A DNA stretch of 64,000 nucleotides. Source: Peribacillus simplex (GTDB taxonomy: Bacteria > Bacillota > Bacilli > Bacillales > DSM-1321). Location of the stretch: the NCBI RefSeq assembly GCF_001542915.1, contig NZ_LNNH01000003.1:62001-126000 (forward strand). Reading direction: 5' to 3'. How positions within the stretch are numbered: position 1 is the first letter of the stretch; each line of letters starts with the position of its first letter. A program made the position numbers and the translations under genes. The notes beneath the pieces are model-generated. The model was not told the DNA's origin. It saw nothing but the letters and a program-made list of their open reading frames with translations, and searched no databases. Below, in pieces: positions 41,789-50,418 of this stretch.

Positions 41789-41800
41789 TTACAATCGTAA
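41789..41800 (+). promoter_or_regulatory. Degenerate BlaI-type half-dyad before blaI
   Basis: TTACA-AT-CGTAA, one change from the BlaI dyad, 21 nt upstream of the blaI start codon. It could allow autorepression at the mRNA start region. Confidence 0.4.
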
Positions 41801-41821
41801 TTTTAAGGATGGTTAAATAAT

Positions 41822-42208
41822 ATGAAAAAAACACCCCAAATTTCAGAAGCAGAGCTTGAAATTATGAAAATAATTTGGAAACACCCTAATATCAATACCA
41901 ATGAGGTGATTGAAAAGGTATCCAAAACTAGTAAATGGAGCCCTAAAACCATTCAAACAATGTTATTAAGGCTTATAAAAAAAGGGGCATTGAATCATTA
42001 TAAGGAAGGTCGTGTATTCGTTTATACACCAAACGTTGATAAAAGTGATTATTTGGAAATTGAGAGTCGCAGTTTTTTAGAACGTTTTTATAATGGAACG
42101 TTAAATTCTATGGTATTAAACTTTTTGGAAAAAGATAGGATGTCAGAGGATGAAATTAATGAGCTGTATCAAATTTTAGAAAAACGTATGAACAGAAAGA
42201 AGGAATAA
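41822..42208 (+). CDS. blaI: BlaI/MecI-family transcriptional repressor
   Basis: 128 residues. The N-terminal winged helix (ISEAELEIMKIIWKHPNINT, then WSPKTIQTMLLRLIKKGALN) is the DNA-recognition unit of BlaI/MecI. The C-terminal dimerisation helices carry NSMVLNFLEK, which contains the site region cut on induction in this family (Asn-Phe). AAGGATGG precedes the ATG. It lies 1 nt before blaR1 and is co-transcribed with it. Operators in the upstream gap suggest that it represses both itself and the divergent PBP gene. Base composition of this pair and its flank is visibly more A+T-rich than the PBP gene. Confidence 0.9.
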   Translation: MKKTPQISEAELEIMKIIWKHPNINTNEVIEKVSKTSKWSPKTIQTMLLRLIKKGALNHYKEGRVFVYTPNVDKSDYLEIESRSFLERFYNGTLNSMVLNFLEKDRMSEDEINELYQILEKRMNRKKE

Positions 42209-42209
42209 C

Positions 42210-44018
42210 ATGAGCAGCTCTTTCTTTACTTTCTTTCTCATCAGTAATATCACATTGTCTCTCATTTATTGCATGATCCTTCTCATAAAAAAGCTATTAA
42301 AAATACAAATAACTGTAAATACCCAATATTATATCAGCGTCATTTCCCTATTGTTATTGATTGTTCCTTTTATCCCTTTTCATTTTCTAAAAACAAATTC
42401 TTTTTTTGATTGGATGATAAACTTAGGTGCAAGCAATCCAAAGTTAGCGAATATCCATTCTGCAGGTAAAACATCAACAACAAGTGTTCAAAATGCAAAT
42501 TGGCTACAAGATTTTTCCCTGTCAATTGAACAATCACCTTTCCGAATGATGGATTCTATTTTTTTCATAGTATGGATATCAGGAATGATTTTTATCCTTT
42601 TGGCTACTTTATATAGCAATCTAAGAATTTATAAGATAAGAAAAAACCTACAAGTAATAGAAAACAAGGAGTTATCCACGCTTTTTTATACATGTAAAAA
42701 GGATATACATTTTAATAAAAAAGTGGTCTTGGGGTATTCCTCATTGATAAAATCACCCATTACTTTTGGTGTCATCACTCCATATATTGTCATACCAAAA
42801 GATATTTCCATGCTTTCTACGGAAGAGATGAAATGTATACTGCTTCACGAGTTGTATCATTGTAAACGAAGAGATATGCTAGTGAACTATTTCATGTGTC
42901 TAGCTAGAACTGTATATTGGTTTAATCCTCTCGTATGGTATTTCTTGAATGAAATGAAAACCGAGATGGAGATTTCATGCGATTATGCAGTTTTAAGATC
43001 GCTGGATGATGAGTCACATCTAAAATATGGTGAGGTTATTTTAAAATTCGCATCTCTTTCCAAACGTACATCATCTTTGTTAGTGGCTTCGGAAATTAGC
43101 AGGTCTTACAAACAAGTAAAAAGGCGTATTGTCAAGATCAGTGATTTTCGGGTTGAATCAAATATGCTAAAGATGAAAAGTGCTCTAGTATTCATCTTTT
43201 TTTTAGCGATCATTTTGATGAGTATTCCTTCTTTATCTGTATTGGCCCTGAGCAAAGAAAAAGAAACACATCCTCTTTCTTATACTAATGTAGTGTATAA
43301 GGATTACAGCCGCTTTTTCGATAAACTTACGGCAAGTACTGTAATATACGACACCAAGATGAAGCAGTATACGATATACAACAAGGAAGAAAGCACTACC
43401 AGGTTTCACCCTACTTCCACTTATAAAATATTCAGTGCATTGTTCGCTCTTGATTCCGGGATTATTTCAAGGGACAATTCCCAAATGACTTGGGATGGGA
43501 CCTTATATCCATATGAGGAATGGAATAAAGATCAAGATTTATTCTCAGCAATGGAAAGCTCATCCTCATGGTATTTTCAAAAACTCGATCACCAGATAGG
43601 AAAAAGGAAATTACAAAATTACTTTGAACAGATACAATATGGAAATCGCGATTTATCGGGCGACTTATCTAATTATTGGCTTGACGGTTCACTAAAAATT
43701 TCTCCTGTCGAACAGGTGGATATGTTGAAAAAATTTTATGATAATGAATTTTCTTTTGAACCATCTAATATTCAAACTGTGAAAGACTCCTTGCTTTTAG
43801 AAGAATCCAATGGCAATCTGTTATCCGGAAAAACGGGGACGACAGCTGTAAACGGGGAAAATATAAGTGGCTGGTTTGTAGGATATGTAGAAACTTCAGA
43901 TAATACCTTTTTCTTCGCCTTTCACATTCAAGGTGAAAAGGATTCAGGTGGAAGCAATGTTGCTGAGATGGCACTTTCCATCTTGGAGAAGGAGCATATT
44001 TATCAATCCGCATTCTGA
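42210..44018 (+). CDS. blaR1: BlaR1/MecR1-family beta-lactam sensor-transducer
   Basis: 602 residues. There are N-terminal membrane helices (about 5-25, 38-56, 110-130) and the M56 zinc metalloprotease motif H213-E-L-Y-H217 with the third-ligand region MEISCDYAV near 260. A further membrane helix (ALVFIFFLAIILMSIPSLSV) is at about 330. The extracellular class D-like penicillin sensor has S403-T-Y-K406 and KTGT near 540. The expected SxN motif is replaced by SSSSWY. Acylation of Ser403 by a beta-lactam would activate the protease and remove BlaI. All functional residues are intact. No beta-lactamase gene is linked. Confidence 0.92.
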   Translation: MSSSFFTFFLISNITLSLIYCMILLIKKLLKIQITVNTQYYISVISLLLLIVPFIPFHFLKTNSFFDWMINLGASNPKLANIHSAGKTSTTSVQNANWLQDFSLSIEQSPFRMMDSIFFIVWISGMIFILLATLYSNLRIYKIRKNLQVIENKELSTLFYTCKKDIHFNKKVVLGYSSLIKSPITFGVITPYIVIPKDISMLSTEEMKCILLHELYHCKRRDMLVNYFMCLARTVYWFNPLVWYFLNEMKTEMEISCDYAVLRSLDDESHLKYGEVILKFASLSKRTSSLLVASEISRSYKQVKRRIVKISDFRVESNMLKMKSALVFIFFLAIILMSIPSLSVLALSKEKETHPLSYTNVVYKDYSRFFDKLTASTVIYDTKMKQYTIYNKEESTTRFHPTSTYKIFSALFALDSGIISRDNSQMTWDGTLYPYEEWNKDQDLFSAMESSSSWYFQKLDHQIGKRKLQNYFEQIQYGNRDLSGDLSNYWLDGSLKISPVEQVDMLKKFYDNEFSFEPSNIQTVKDSLLLEESNGNLLSGKTGTTAVNGENISGWFVGYVETSDNTFFFAFHIQGEKDSGGSNVAEMALSILEKEHIYQSAF

Positions 44019-44147
44019 TCGATACGATTTTTTTCATTTCTCGATATAAGCTCCAAGATTAGAGCATGTTTTGTTGCTGCGGGCCAAAACATGCTCTTAT
44101 TTTTCTTTTTTTGCTGTATTTTCCCTTACTGTATTATATGAGGAAAG

Positions 44148-44354
44148 ACTCTTATGATGGGATTCATCTTCTTGCGCCTTACTATCAGCACCATACCAAC
44201 TCCATGACCAAGAGGACGTGCGGTGGAGCCCTTCGACGTGAACGCCTTGGGGCACCCTCACCTGTCCCGCTGCTCCCGCAGGCATCTCGTACTTCTGCTC
44301 CAAGGAACCCGAAATAGTTTCGTTTTAAAAACAACAATCTATACGAAATGAGCC
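44148..44354 (+). repeat. MITE-like intergenic repeat (R5)
   Basis: Same orientation as the copy at 1360-1571. The right end, AAAACAACAATCTATACGAA then ATGAGCC, closely matches AAAACAACGATCCTTACGAA then AAGAGCC of that copy. The interior is diverged. Short open frames inside it are not genes. Confidence 0.6.
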
Positions 44355-44702
44355 TAAACAAAAGAAAAAAAGAGACATCATAGTTGTCCCTTTTTACACC
44401 TTTATCCAAACCCCTCACCATACTCCTACCGTTAACCACTCTAAGATGGGAGAGAATTCAATGATTTTGTATTGGCCATAGCAGTACTAGATCGACTGCT
44501 TCACACTCGGATCGACAGCACATTTCAATATTTTAATGGGTGATGCGTCCATTAAATGCCCCTTATTCTCTGCCAACAGGCAATGGAATTTCGTCCTTTT
44601 CCTTATCTAAAAGTGTAAAGAATTATATCCATAATCAGCTAAATGAATCGAAGAATAGACCAAGTCGCCTTGGCACCCTTTGCTAAACAGACTCTTTTAT
44701 TT
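44355..44702. other. Intergenic region, nothing recognised
   Basis: About 350 bp of non-coding sequence between the repeat and the CBS gene (minus). No strong hairpin, promoter or conserved ORF was found. Confidence 0.5.
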
Positions 44703-45134
44703 TTAGTGCTGTATTTGATCTCTATCCTCGGAAATCGAGCTTAGGGCAATGCCCGCCTCCGAACTTGTTTGTTTGTGTATGGCAAGATCCCCTAAAGCAA
44801 CGATACCGAGCAGCTTGCCATTTTCGACAATAGGAAGTCTCCTGATTTGTTCATTACCCATTAACTCTTCCGCTTCGTCCACTGACATATCGGGAGTGCC
44901 CGTTATAAGATGAGTGGAAATCACGTCGGTTATTCTGGTTGAATTCGGTTTTTTTCCGGCAACACAGCGAAGCACGATATCCCTATCGGTGATGACGCCG
45001 ACCAACTGGCCACTATCCAAGACAGGAATGATACCCACATCATGGTCCTTCATTTTTACGGCTGCCTCATAAATATTATCTTCCACTGTACAAAAGTCCA
45101 CATCCGTAGACATAATATCCCTTAAAGTAGTCAT
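44703..45134 (-). CDS. CBS-domain pair protein (YhcV-like)
   Basis: 143 residues from the ATG at 45134, with GGAGGGA upstream; the frame opens at 45155. Two CBS modules: residues 1-65 (LRDIMSTDVDFCTVEDNIYE, then PVLDSGQLVGVITDRDIV) and 70-125 (VISTHLITGTPDMSVDEAEE, then LPIVENGKLLGIVALGDLA). The G-V/I-T-D-R-D-I motif is a typical adenosyl-nucleotide-binding segment. No catalytic domain is attached, so it is probably a small-molecule sensor in the cytoplasm. Bacillus YhcV is comparable; the partner is unknown. Confidence 0.83.
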   Translation of the reverse strand: MTTLRDIMSTDVDFCTVEDNIYEAAVKMKDHDVGIIPVLDSGQLVGVITDRDIVLRCVAGKKPNSTRITDVISTHLITGTPDMSVDEAEELMGNEQIRRLPIVENGKLLGIVALGDLAIHKQTSSEAGIALSSISEDRDQIQH

Positions 45135-45211
45135 GGAAATCCCTCCATTATTCACGCGTTTCTTGTTTATTGTTGACTATAGGAAAGATATTATTCAGCT
45201 TGATGCAAGGT

Positions 45212-46048
45212 TCATTCCACATACTTCCCATGATCGGGCTTTGCCAACGAGTCGAATTCCCTTGATAGCTTCGATAGCCCACTATCCAATTCTTCCCCAT
45301 CGACAGGATACCCGTGCCCCGTTACAGCCGCCTTGGGCTTCAATGCTGCCAGCACGCTCACAGATTGCTTAGCCGACTCCCAATCGGTTGTCAAATAACG
45401 CGGCGGGCCTGATATTTCCCTTTCCTGGGTGAAAACCTTATATAAAGAATCTTGCCTGACATTCACAAAAGCATCCCCTGCAATCAGACTACGATCACTT
45501 TCCCGAAAAAGTGAAATATGACCTTTGGTGTGACCCGGGGTATGGATCCATTTCCATCCGTCAAGAAATGGGATAGACTGGTCGTCTGGAAGGGGTTGAA
45601 CTTTTTCGTCCAGATTGATTCCTTCATTCGGAAACATCCAAGAAATCTTGGCAACCATTCCCCCTTCTACAGATGGGTCAGGCTCAGGGTAACTTTCTTG
45701 TCCCGTCAAATAAGGCATTTCTTTTAGGTGGGCATAGACAGGCACCTCCCAATGTTCCATCAGTTCGATCAATGCACCAACATGGTCGAAATGGCCGTGG
45801 GTCAATATTATGGCTGCCGGTGGATGGTTCGGTCCGTATATGGCTTCTGCGGTCTTCTTTATTACCTCCGCTGAACGTGGCATTCCGGCATCGACCAATA
45901 CCCATTCATCCCTTTTCGGAAGCCCTAAAAAAATGACATTGACGATTTGAACCGTTAGACAATAAATACCCTCCCTAACTTTCCTGACATCCCCATTGCT
46001 CATTGATGTCATTGGCAAAATTTTTTCATTCAAATGGTGATCATCCAT
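45212..46048 (-). CDS. Metallo-beta-lactamase-fold hydrolase
   Basis: 278 residues from the ATG at 46048 with GGAGG 8 nt upstream. THGHFDHVG (HxHxDH, near residue 90), HTPGHTKGHISLF (third metal His), GDAF (bridging Asp) and TGHGYPVDG complete the two-zinc site. It resembles Bacillus YqjP/YflN-like hydrolases and is far from true beta-lactamases, so despite the nearby blaR1 pair there is no reason to call it a resistance enzyme. Substrate unknown (thioesters or lactones are typical). A single gene between two terminator or promoter regions. Confidence 0.83.
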   Translation of the reverse strand: MDDHHLNEKILPMTSMSNGDVRKVREGIYCLTVQIVNVIFLGLPKRDEWVLVDAGMPRSAEVIKKTAEAIYGPNHPPAAIILTHGHFDHVGALIELMEHWEVPVYAHLKEMPYLTGQESYPEPDPSVEGGMVAKISWMFPNEGINLDEKVQPLPDDQSIPFLDGWKWIHTPGHTKGHISLFRESDRSLIAGDAFVNVRQDSLYKVFTQEREISGPPRYLTTDWESAKQSVSVLAALKPKAAVTGHGYPVDGEELDSGLSKLSREFDSLAKPDHGKYVE

Positions 46049-46104
46049 GTTTAAACCTCCTGATTTGGACATATTGTCGTTAGATTACCCTTTACATGAA
46101 AATA

Positions 46105-46138
46105 AAAACCAGCCTATAATTTTTTATAGGCTGGTTTT
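46105..46138. terminator. Strong bidirectional terminator
   Basis: AAAACCAGCCTATA (46105-46118) pairs perfectly with TATAGGCTGGTTTT (46125-46138). It ends the ABC operon on the minus strand, just beyond the permease stop. Confidence 0.88.
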
Positions 46139-46140
46139 CA

Positions 46141-47130
46141 TTAATAAACATCCTTCCGGGTAAAAGCGGCAAACGAGACGAGTAAAGCAAGCAGCCACCA
46201 GACGAGAAGCGTTATGACGGAGGATAAAAGGGTCATCCCCTCGATTGGCGGCGCCGAACCGCTAATGTAGGTGGTCAACTTCAAATTCACCATGAAGAAA
46301 TATTTTGCTGATTCCCATGAAGAAACCATATTGTTCAGGATAGCTCCTGAAATCAAGGCTGCTAGCATGATACCCATTCCTGCCGGTGTACTGCGCACGA
46401 GGACCGATAGCATGAACGAAAGCGTTCCTATCACGACCGCAACCAACCATACAAGTCCCAAATCCATCAAAAGGAATTTCCATTGTTCCACTAGCCTTAC
46501 TTGGCTGACATCCACATCTGCGCCGTTCAATTCGAATCCGGTAATCACCGGGGCCGCCCAGCCTTGATAGCCAAAAACAAGACCAGATAATAAATAGGAC
46601 AATGAGGCTGTCATCGCCACGATAATCGATACCGACAACAATAAGGTTATATATTTGCTCATTAAGATTTTCCACCGCTTCACTGGCCGTGTCAGCAGAA
46701 GTTTAATCGTCCCTTGACTATTTTCCGAGGAAACTAAATCGCTTGCTACAATCATGATGAGCAATGGAATGAACAAATCGATGGCATTTTCCAAAAACAT
46801 GCGGGTAAAAGTGGCAGCCCCTGGTTCTGAGGGGTTTATATCGTGATCAAGGTAATACTGCTGCTGCTTCAGTCCCACTTCGAGCTGTTCACGCCACTCA
46901 TCAAGCATCCTATTTGAGCTTAAGCGATTTTGTGTATCAATGATCTGCTGCTGAAGGGCAGCTCGCCAATCGGTAGTACCTAACTTCTCCTTCTGCTCTT
47001 CCGCTTGCTTATATTGTGCGTACGTAAACATCAGCACCAAAATCCCGACGATGATCCCAATTATGACCAATCGTTTTTTTGCCAACAACTTCATCATTTC
47101 ATTCTGGATCAGGTTATTCAATACCAGCAC
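46141..47130 (-). CDS. ABC-2 type transporter permease
   Basis: 329 residues with six predicted membrane helices. The first (about 21-39) is followed by a long extracytoplasmic coiled segment (EEQKEKLGTTDWRAALQQQI and onward to about 110), typical of ABC-2 permeases with a large first loop. SENSQGTIKLLLTRPVKRW is the conserved cytoplasmic coupling segment of this family. It pairs with the ATPase encoded immediately upstream (17-nt overlap). The system probably exports or translocates lipids, peptides or antibiotics; the substrate cannot be read. Last gene of a three-gene operon. Confidence 0.85.
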   Translation of the reverse strand: MLVLNNLIQNEMMKLLAKKRLVIIGIIVGILVLMFTYAQYKQAEEQKEKLGTTDWRAALQQQIIDTQNRLSSNRMLDEWREQLEVGLKQQQYYLDHDINPSEPGAATFTRMFLENAIDLFIPLLIMIVASDLVSSENSQGTIKLLLTRPVKRWKILMSKYITLLLSVSIIVAMTASLSYLLSGLVFGYQGWAAPVITGFELNGADVDVSQVRLVEQWKFLLMDLGLVWLVAVVIGTLSFMLSVLVRSTPAGMGIMLAALISGAILNNMVSSWESAKYFFMVNLKLTTYISGSAPPIEGMTLLSSVITLLVWWLLALLVSFAAFTRKDVY

Positions 47131-48028
47131 CCCCGCCGCCGGTTACTTGTAAAAATAATTCTTCAAGGCCCGGGAGCTTCCGGTTCATTTCATGCACCTT
47201 CACTCCTGCCCGGATAAGGGCCGCATTCCATTCAGGTGTTTCAAGTTCATCGTAAGCGGTAATGATGTATTTTTGGTCCATGCTCACTTCCGTGAACCCA
47301 CTTAGGATTTCCAGTCCTTTTTGGACTGGCTCAACCCTCCACAAAATCCTCTCTTGTGTAGCTAATAGCCTTTCCACAGTATCCGTCTGAATTATTTGTC
47401 CATTTTTTATGATGGCAACCCGGTCACAAAGCTGCTGGATTTCACCTAATAAATGTGATGATACGAGAACACTCATCCCTTCTTCTTCAGCCAATTTCCT
47501 GATGAACTGACGCATTTCCCGGATCCCTGCAGGATCAAGGCCATTGGTCGGTTCATCCAAAATCAACAGCTTCGGACTATTCAGCATGGCCTGTGCAATT
47601 CCCAACCGCTGCCTCATTCCTAGCGAATAGGTCTTCACTTTATCATGAATTCTCGCTTGCAGGCCGACCAGCTCTACAACCTCGCTTATTCTTTGCTTAC
47701 CCACTTCAGGCAGCATTCTGGCAAAGTGAAGCAAATTATCCCAACCACTCAAAAATGGGTAAAGTTCTGGATTTTCAACGATACAGCCCATATATTGCAT
47801 CGCCTTCGTGAAATCCTTGCGTACATCAAACCCGCAAATTCGGATGGATCCCGCAGTTGGCTTAATGAGTCCAACCAGCATGCGTATGGTCGTCGTTTTA
47901 CCGGCCCCATTCGGCCCTAAAAAGCCAAAAACCTCGCCTTCAATCAGGTCGAAATCGATTCCTTTAATAATTTCCCTGTCGCCAATCTTTTTTTTCAAGC
48001 CTTTGACAGACAATGTCACCTGTTTCAT
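47114..48028 (-). CDS. ABC transporter ATP-binding protein (ABC-2 type partner)
   Basis: 304 residues. The Walker A is GPNGAGKTT near residue 38, the Q-loop region is MGCIVENPELYPF, the signature is YSLGMRQR (the usual SxGxxxR form of drug/ABC-2 ATPases), the Walker B is LLILDEPTNGLDP and the H-loop is SSHLLGE. A C-terminal accessory domain (about 220-300) is present as in BcrA-like proteins. It is coupled to the permease gene (overlap) and to the GDSL gene upstream (ATGA overlap), so all three are one transcript. Confidence 0.9.
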   Translation of the reverse strand: MKQVTLSVKGLKKKIGDREIIKGIDFDLIEGEVFGFLGPNGAGKTTTIRMLVGLIKPTAGSIRICGFDVRKDFTKAMQYMGCIVENPELYPFLSGWDNLLHFARMLPEVGKQRISEVVELVGLQARIHDKVKTYSLGMRQRLGIAQAMLNSPKLLILDEPTNGLDPAGIREMRQFIRKLAEEEGMSVLVSSHLLGEIQQLCDRVAIIKNGQIIQTDTVERLLATQERILWRVEPVQKGLEILSGFTEVSMDQKYIITAYDELETPEWNAALIRAGVKVHEMNRKLPGLEELFLQVTGGGGAGIE

Positions 48029-48822
48029 CGTTCCTCATCCTCCCACTTTATTAAAGGAGCAACCCTATCTGCTATTAAACGATACCCTTTCTTATTAGGG
48101 TGAAAATTATCCGTATACAAATAATCATTAACAGACAATTGGAAAAGGTCAAAGGTCGGCACGAAAATGGCATTTTTATAGTGGGCCACGACTTCTGCCG
48201 TATCATTATTCCAATCCCTAACAATTCGGTTCGTATCCAGATCATCATCCAATTCTATAAACGGATTATATAAACCAAGCAAAAAAATGGTAGCTTTATC
48301 ATTGACTTGATTGATATTCTTAAAAATGCCATTTAAGTTTTCCATATATTTCTGTTGTGATTCTGCGATGACCTGACTATCATAATCAATCAGCGTCTGA
48401 CCTTTCTGAAATAAGTCATTGCCGCCAATTGTCAGTAAAATAACATCGGCCGCCTTGATTTGGCGCCTCACTTCCGTTTGCTTGACTTGCTGCACTAATT
48501 CTTCTGAAACTTGTCCATTGATGCCGAGGTTGTGAATGATCGGTTTATGCTTATATTCACTCTCCAAATCTTCTAAAACAAGTCCGACGTATCCTTTTCC
48601 TGACTCATCACCTGTACCTCGTGTGAGCGAATCACCCAATGCCACGACCGTAAAGTCATTAGGCAGATCCTTTTTGTTGGGGACCGCTTCATTTGCTCCC
48701 ATATCAGAAGATTTCTTTCCATAATGATCAAAAATCGTCCATCCGAGACAAAATAAAAAAAACAGTCCTACAACCGCTGAAACTATCGTAGTAACCAACA
48801 CTTTGGTTTTGCTCAAGAACAC
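48025..48822 (-). CDS. GDSL/SGNH-family lipase or esterase, membrane-anchored
   Basis: 265 residues. An N-terminal signal/anchor helix (VLVTTIVSAVVGLFFLFCLGW) is followed by an SGNH hydrolase: block I VVALGDSLTRG (Ser near 64), Gly in NLGINGQ, block III GGNDL and block V DNFHPNKKGY (catalytic Asp-x-x-His). The hydrolase domain lies outside the membrane. Bacillus YpmR is similar in length and start. It heads an operon with an ABC-2 exporter, which suggests processing of an exported lipid or glycan (inference). The first codon is GTG at 48822; a TTG at 48816 has better spacing from AAGGATGA and may be used. Confidence 0.85.
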   Translation of the reverse strand: MFLSKTKVLVTTIVSAVVGLFFLFCLGWTIFDHYGKKSSDMGANEAVPNKKDLPNDFTVVALGDSLTRGTGDESGKGYVGLVLEDLESEYKHKPIIHNLGINGQVSEELVQQVKQTEVRRQIKAADVILLTIGGNDLFQKGQTLIDYDSQVIAESQQKYMENLNGIFKNINQVNDKATIFLLGLYNPFIELDDDLDTNRIVRDWNNDTAEVVAHYKNAIFVPTFDLFQLSVNDYLYTDNFHPNKKGYRLIADRVAPLIKWEDEER

Positions 48823-48917
48823 TCATCCTTCCCTTCATTCTCTACTTTCCATTAAATCATATTATTTCCAAAAACAAAAAACTGATTGCTCCCGAATTAA
48901 AAAAATCAACATATCCC

Positions 48918-48995
48918 CTTAAACGCTCGGACTCCCGAGCAGGTGCAGATGGCTCACGAACCGCCTCTGGAAAGCTGATTGGCCTGCAGTAAAAT
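48918..48995 (-). repeat. MITE-like repeat remnant (R6)
   Basis: Read on the minus strand: TTTCATTTTACTGCAGGC, then GCTTTCC, GCGGTTC, GTGAGCC and CGGGAGTC. These align with the left half of the copies at 1360 and 28690. Only about 80 bp is left. Confidence 0.55.
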
Positions 48996-49000
48996 GAAAA

Positions 49001-49045
49001 CAAAAAACTGCAGACATCCCCCAGTACTTCCAAGGTCGTCTGCAG
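49001..49045 (-). terminator. Intrinsic terminator, minus direction
   Basis: CTGCAGAC (49008-49015) pairs with GTCTGCAG (49038-49045), six T on the minus strand. It ends the MFS gene at 49069. Confidence 0.8.
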
Positions 49046-49068
49046 CGGTCTTCAAGAATGGAATACCA

Positions 49069-50304
49069 TTACATTTCTAATTTGTCGGCTTTTATCCTTG
49101 GCACTTTATGTTCATTATCCAATCTCATAAGCCAGATTGTAAGCAGCATGCCAATCAGGGTAAGTACCCCGTAGAAGAAATACACTGCATATATACCTGA
49201 ATGATCCAGGATGATTCCGCCAGTAAAGGTGCTGAACCAATTTCCCAATCCATTGCCGATTGCCGAATAAAGCGTAATGGCCGTAACGGTAATATGGGCT
49301 GGGACAACTTTGCGGATATACTGTAAGGCTGCAGGAATGAATAGGCCCAATGAAAACCCTTGGATGACCGAAGTCACGTATACCGTAGCTAAACTCGGTT
49401 CGCTAAAATACAGTCCCCAGCGAATCAACGAGCCTGCTCCAGCCAATAAAGTAATGGGAAGCAAGCCTATTCTATGAATCCAACTGCCCGCCATTCTCAT
49501 GAACGGGATTTCCGACAATACAGCCAGGAGGAAGGCAATTCCGATTCCAGTATATGTCCCGCCTCTCGCCTCAACAAATAAACCATAATATACGTTATTT
49601 GCCAAATTCGGACCAAAGAGCAGGAATGTTATCGCAAGGAATATTAGGAATCTCTTCATTTTGAACAATTCTTTCATCCCGCTGAAAACCTTCACCTTTC
49701 CTTTAGGCGGCTCTTCCGGCAACCGGAGTGCTAGAATGGCCGCAACCAATAGACCAAAGAAAAAGGCGTAAAATATAACCGCTGGACCAATGAACGATTC
49801 AGATAGCTTTCCCATCATAAAAACGGCCACACCAAAACCGAGTGAACCGAATAAACGGATTTTCCCATAATTCGATTTGATTCTTGTCGTGTATTGAAGC
49901 GTGATGCTATCCGAGACGGGAATGATGGCGCTTTGAAAGACAGCCAACGCAATCGCAACGGCGACTAAAAGTAAATAGGGCTCGAACAGCAAGTACCCTA
50001 ACCCGAATACACCAGCAAGTAATGAGGTCAATGCCAGTATTTTTGCAGGTTTTCCGCTCCAATCACAGACAATTCCCCAAATGGGCTGAAATAGGATCAT
50101 CACGATCGGTCCTACAGACATAATCGATCCTATTTCAAGACCGGACAAGCCGGCTTCGTTGGCTAAATAAACGCTTAACAGCGGCGTTAAACTTCCAACA
50201 GCAAAAAAAGAAAATAGGTAAAACACCTTTAAACTTACAATATTAGCTCGTATTTGTTTTTCCAAATCCAGTTTCCCCCATGCAGTCATCTTCTCCCGCG
50301 ACAA
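49069..50304 (-). CDS. MFS transporter (MFS_1-like, YwbF/LacY-related)
   Basis: 411 residues with 12 predicted membrane helices. LKVFYLFSFFAVGSLTPLLSVYL opens helix 1. SGLEIGSIMSVGPIVMILFQPIWGIVCD is the loop 2-3 motif region of MFS_1-like (PF12832) sugar/nucleoside-type permeases. GKIRLFGSLGFG and AAITLYSAIGNGLGN-like segments fit the same group. TTG start at 50304 with GGAGAAGG 6 nt upstream. The substrate is unknown; no metabolic gene is adjacent. Single-gene unit. Confidence 0.83.
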   Translation of the reverse strand: MSREKMTAWGKLDLEKQIRANIVSLKVFYLFSFFAVGSLTPLLSVYLANEAGLSGLEIGSIMSVGPIVMILFQPIWGIVCDWSGKPAKILALTSLLAGVFGLGYLLFEPYLLLVAVAIALAVFQSAIIPVSDSITLQYTTRIKSNYGKIRLFGSLGFGVAVFMMGKLSESFIGPAVIFYAFFFGLLVAAILALRLPEEPPKGKVKVFSGMKELFKMKRFLIFLAITFLLFGPNLANNVYYGLFVEARGGTYTGIGIAFLLAVLSEIPFMRMAGSWIHRIGLLPITLLAGAGSLIRWGLYFSEPSLATVYVTSVIQGFSLGLFIPAALQYIRKVVPAHITVTAITLYSAIGNGLGNWFSTFTGGIILDHSGIYAVYFFYGVLTLIGMLLTIWLMRLDNEHKVPRIKADKLEM

Positions 50305-50370
50305 CCGTTGCCTTCTCCAATTTTACTGATATTCCCATTCATGAAAAACGCCTCAACGTCCATAGGCATG

Positions 50371-50402
50371 ATTAGGCCGGCACCAGACATATTCCGGCCT
50401 AT
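50371..50402 (-). terminator. Hairpin after the PAS kinase gene (weak terminator)
   Basis: TAGGCCGG pairs with CCGGCCTA around a 14-nt loop. There is little T on the minus strand, so termination efficiency is uncertain. Confidence 0.4.
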
Positions 50403-50418
50403 TGGGCGGATGATTCGT

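Noticed and set aside
45212-46048. Reading the metallo-beta-lactamase-fold gene as the beta-lactamase of the blaR1-blaI system
   Set aside because: Its motifs fit the broad MBL hydrolase group (thioester/lactone-type), it lacks a signal peptide, and it is separated by a repeat and a CBS gene with no BlaI dyad nearby.
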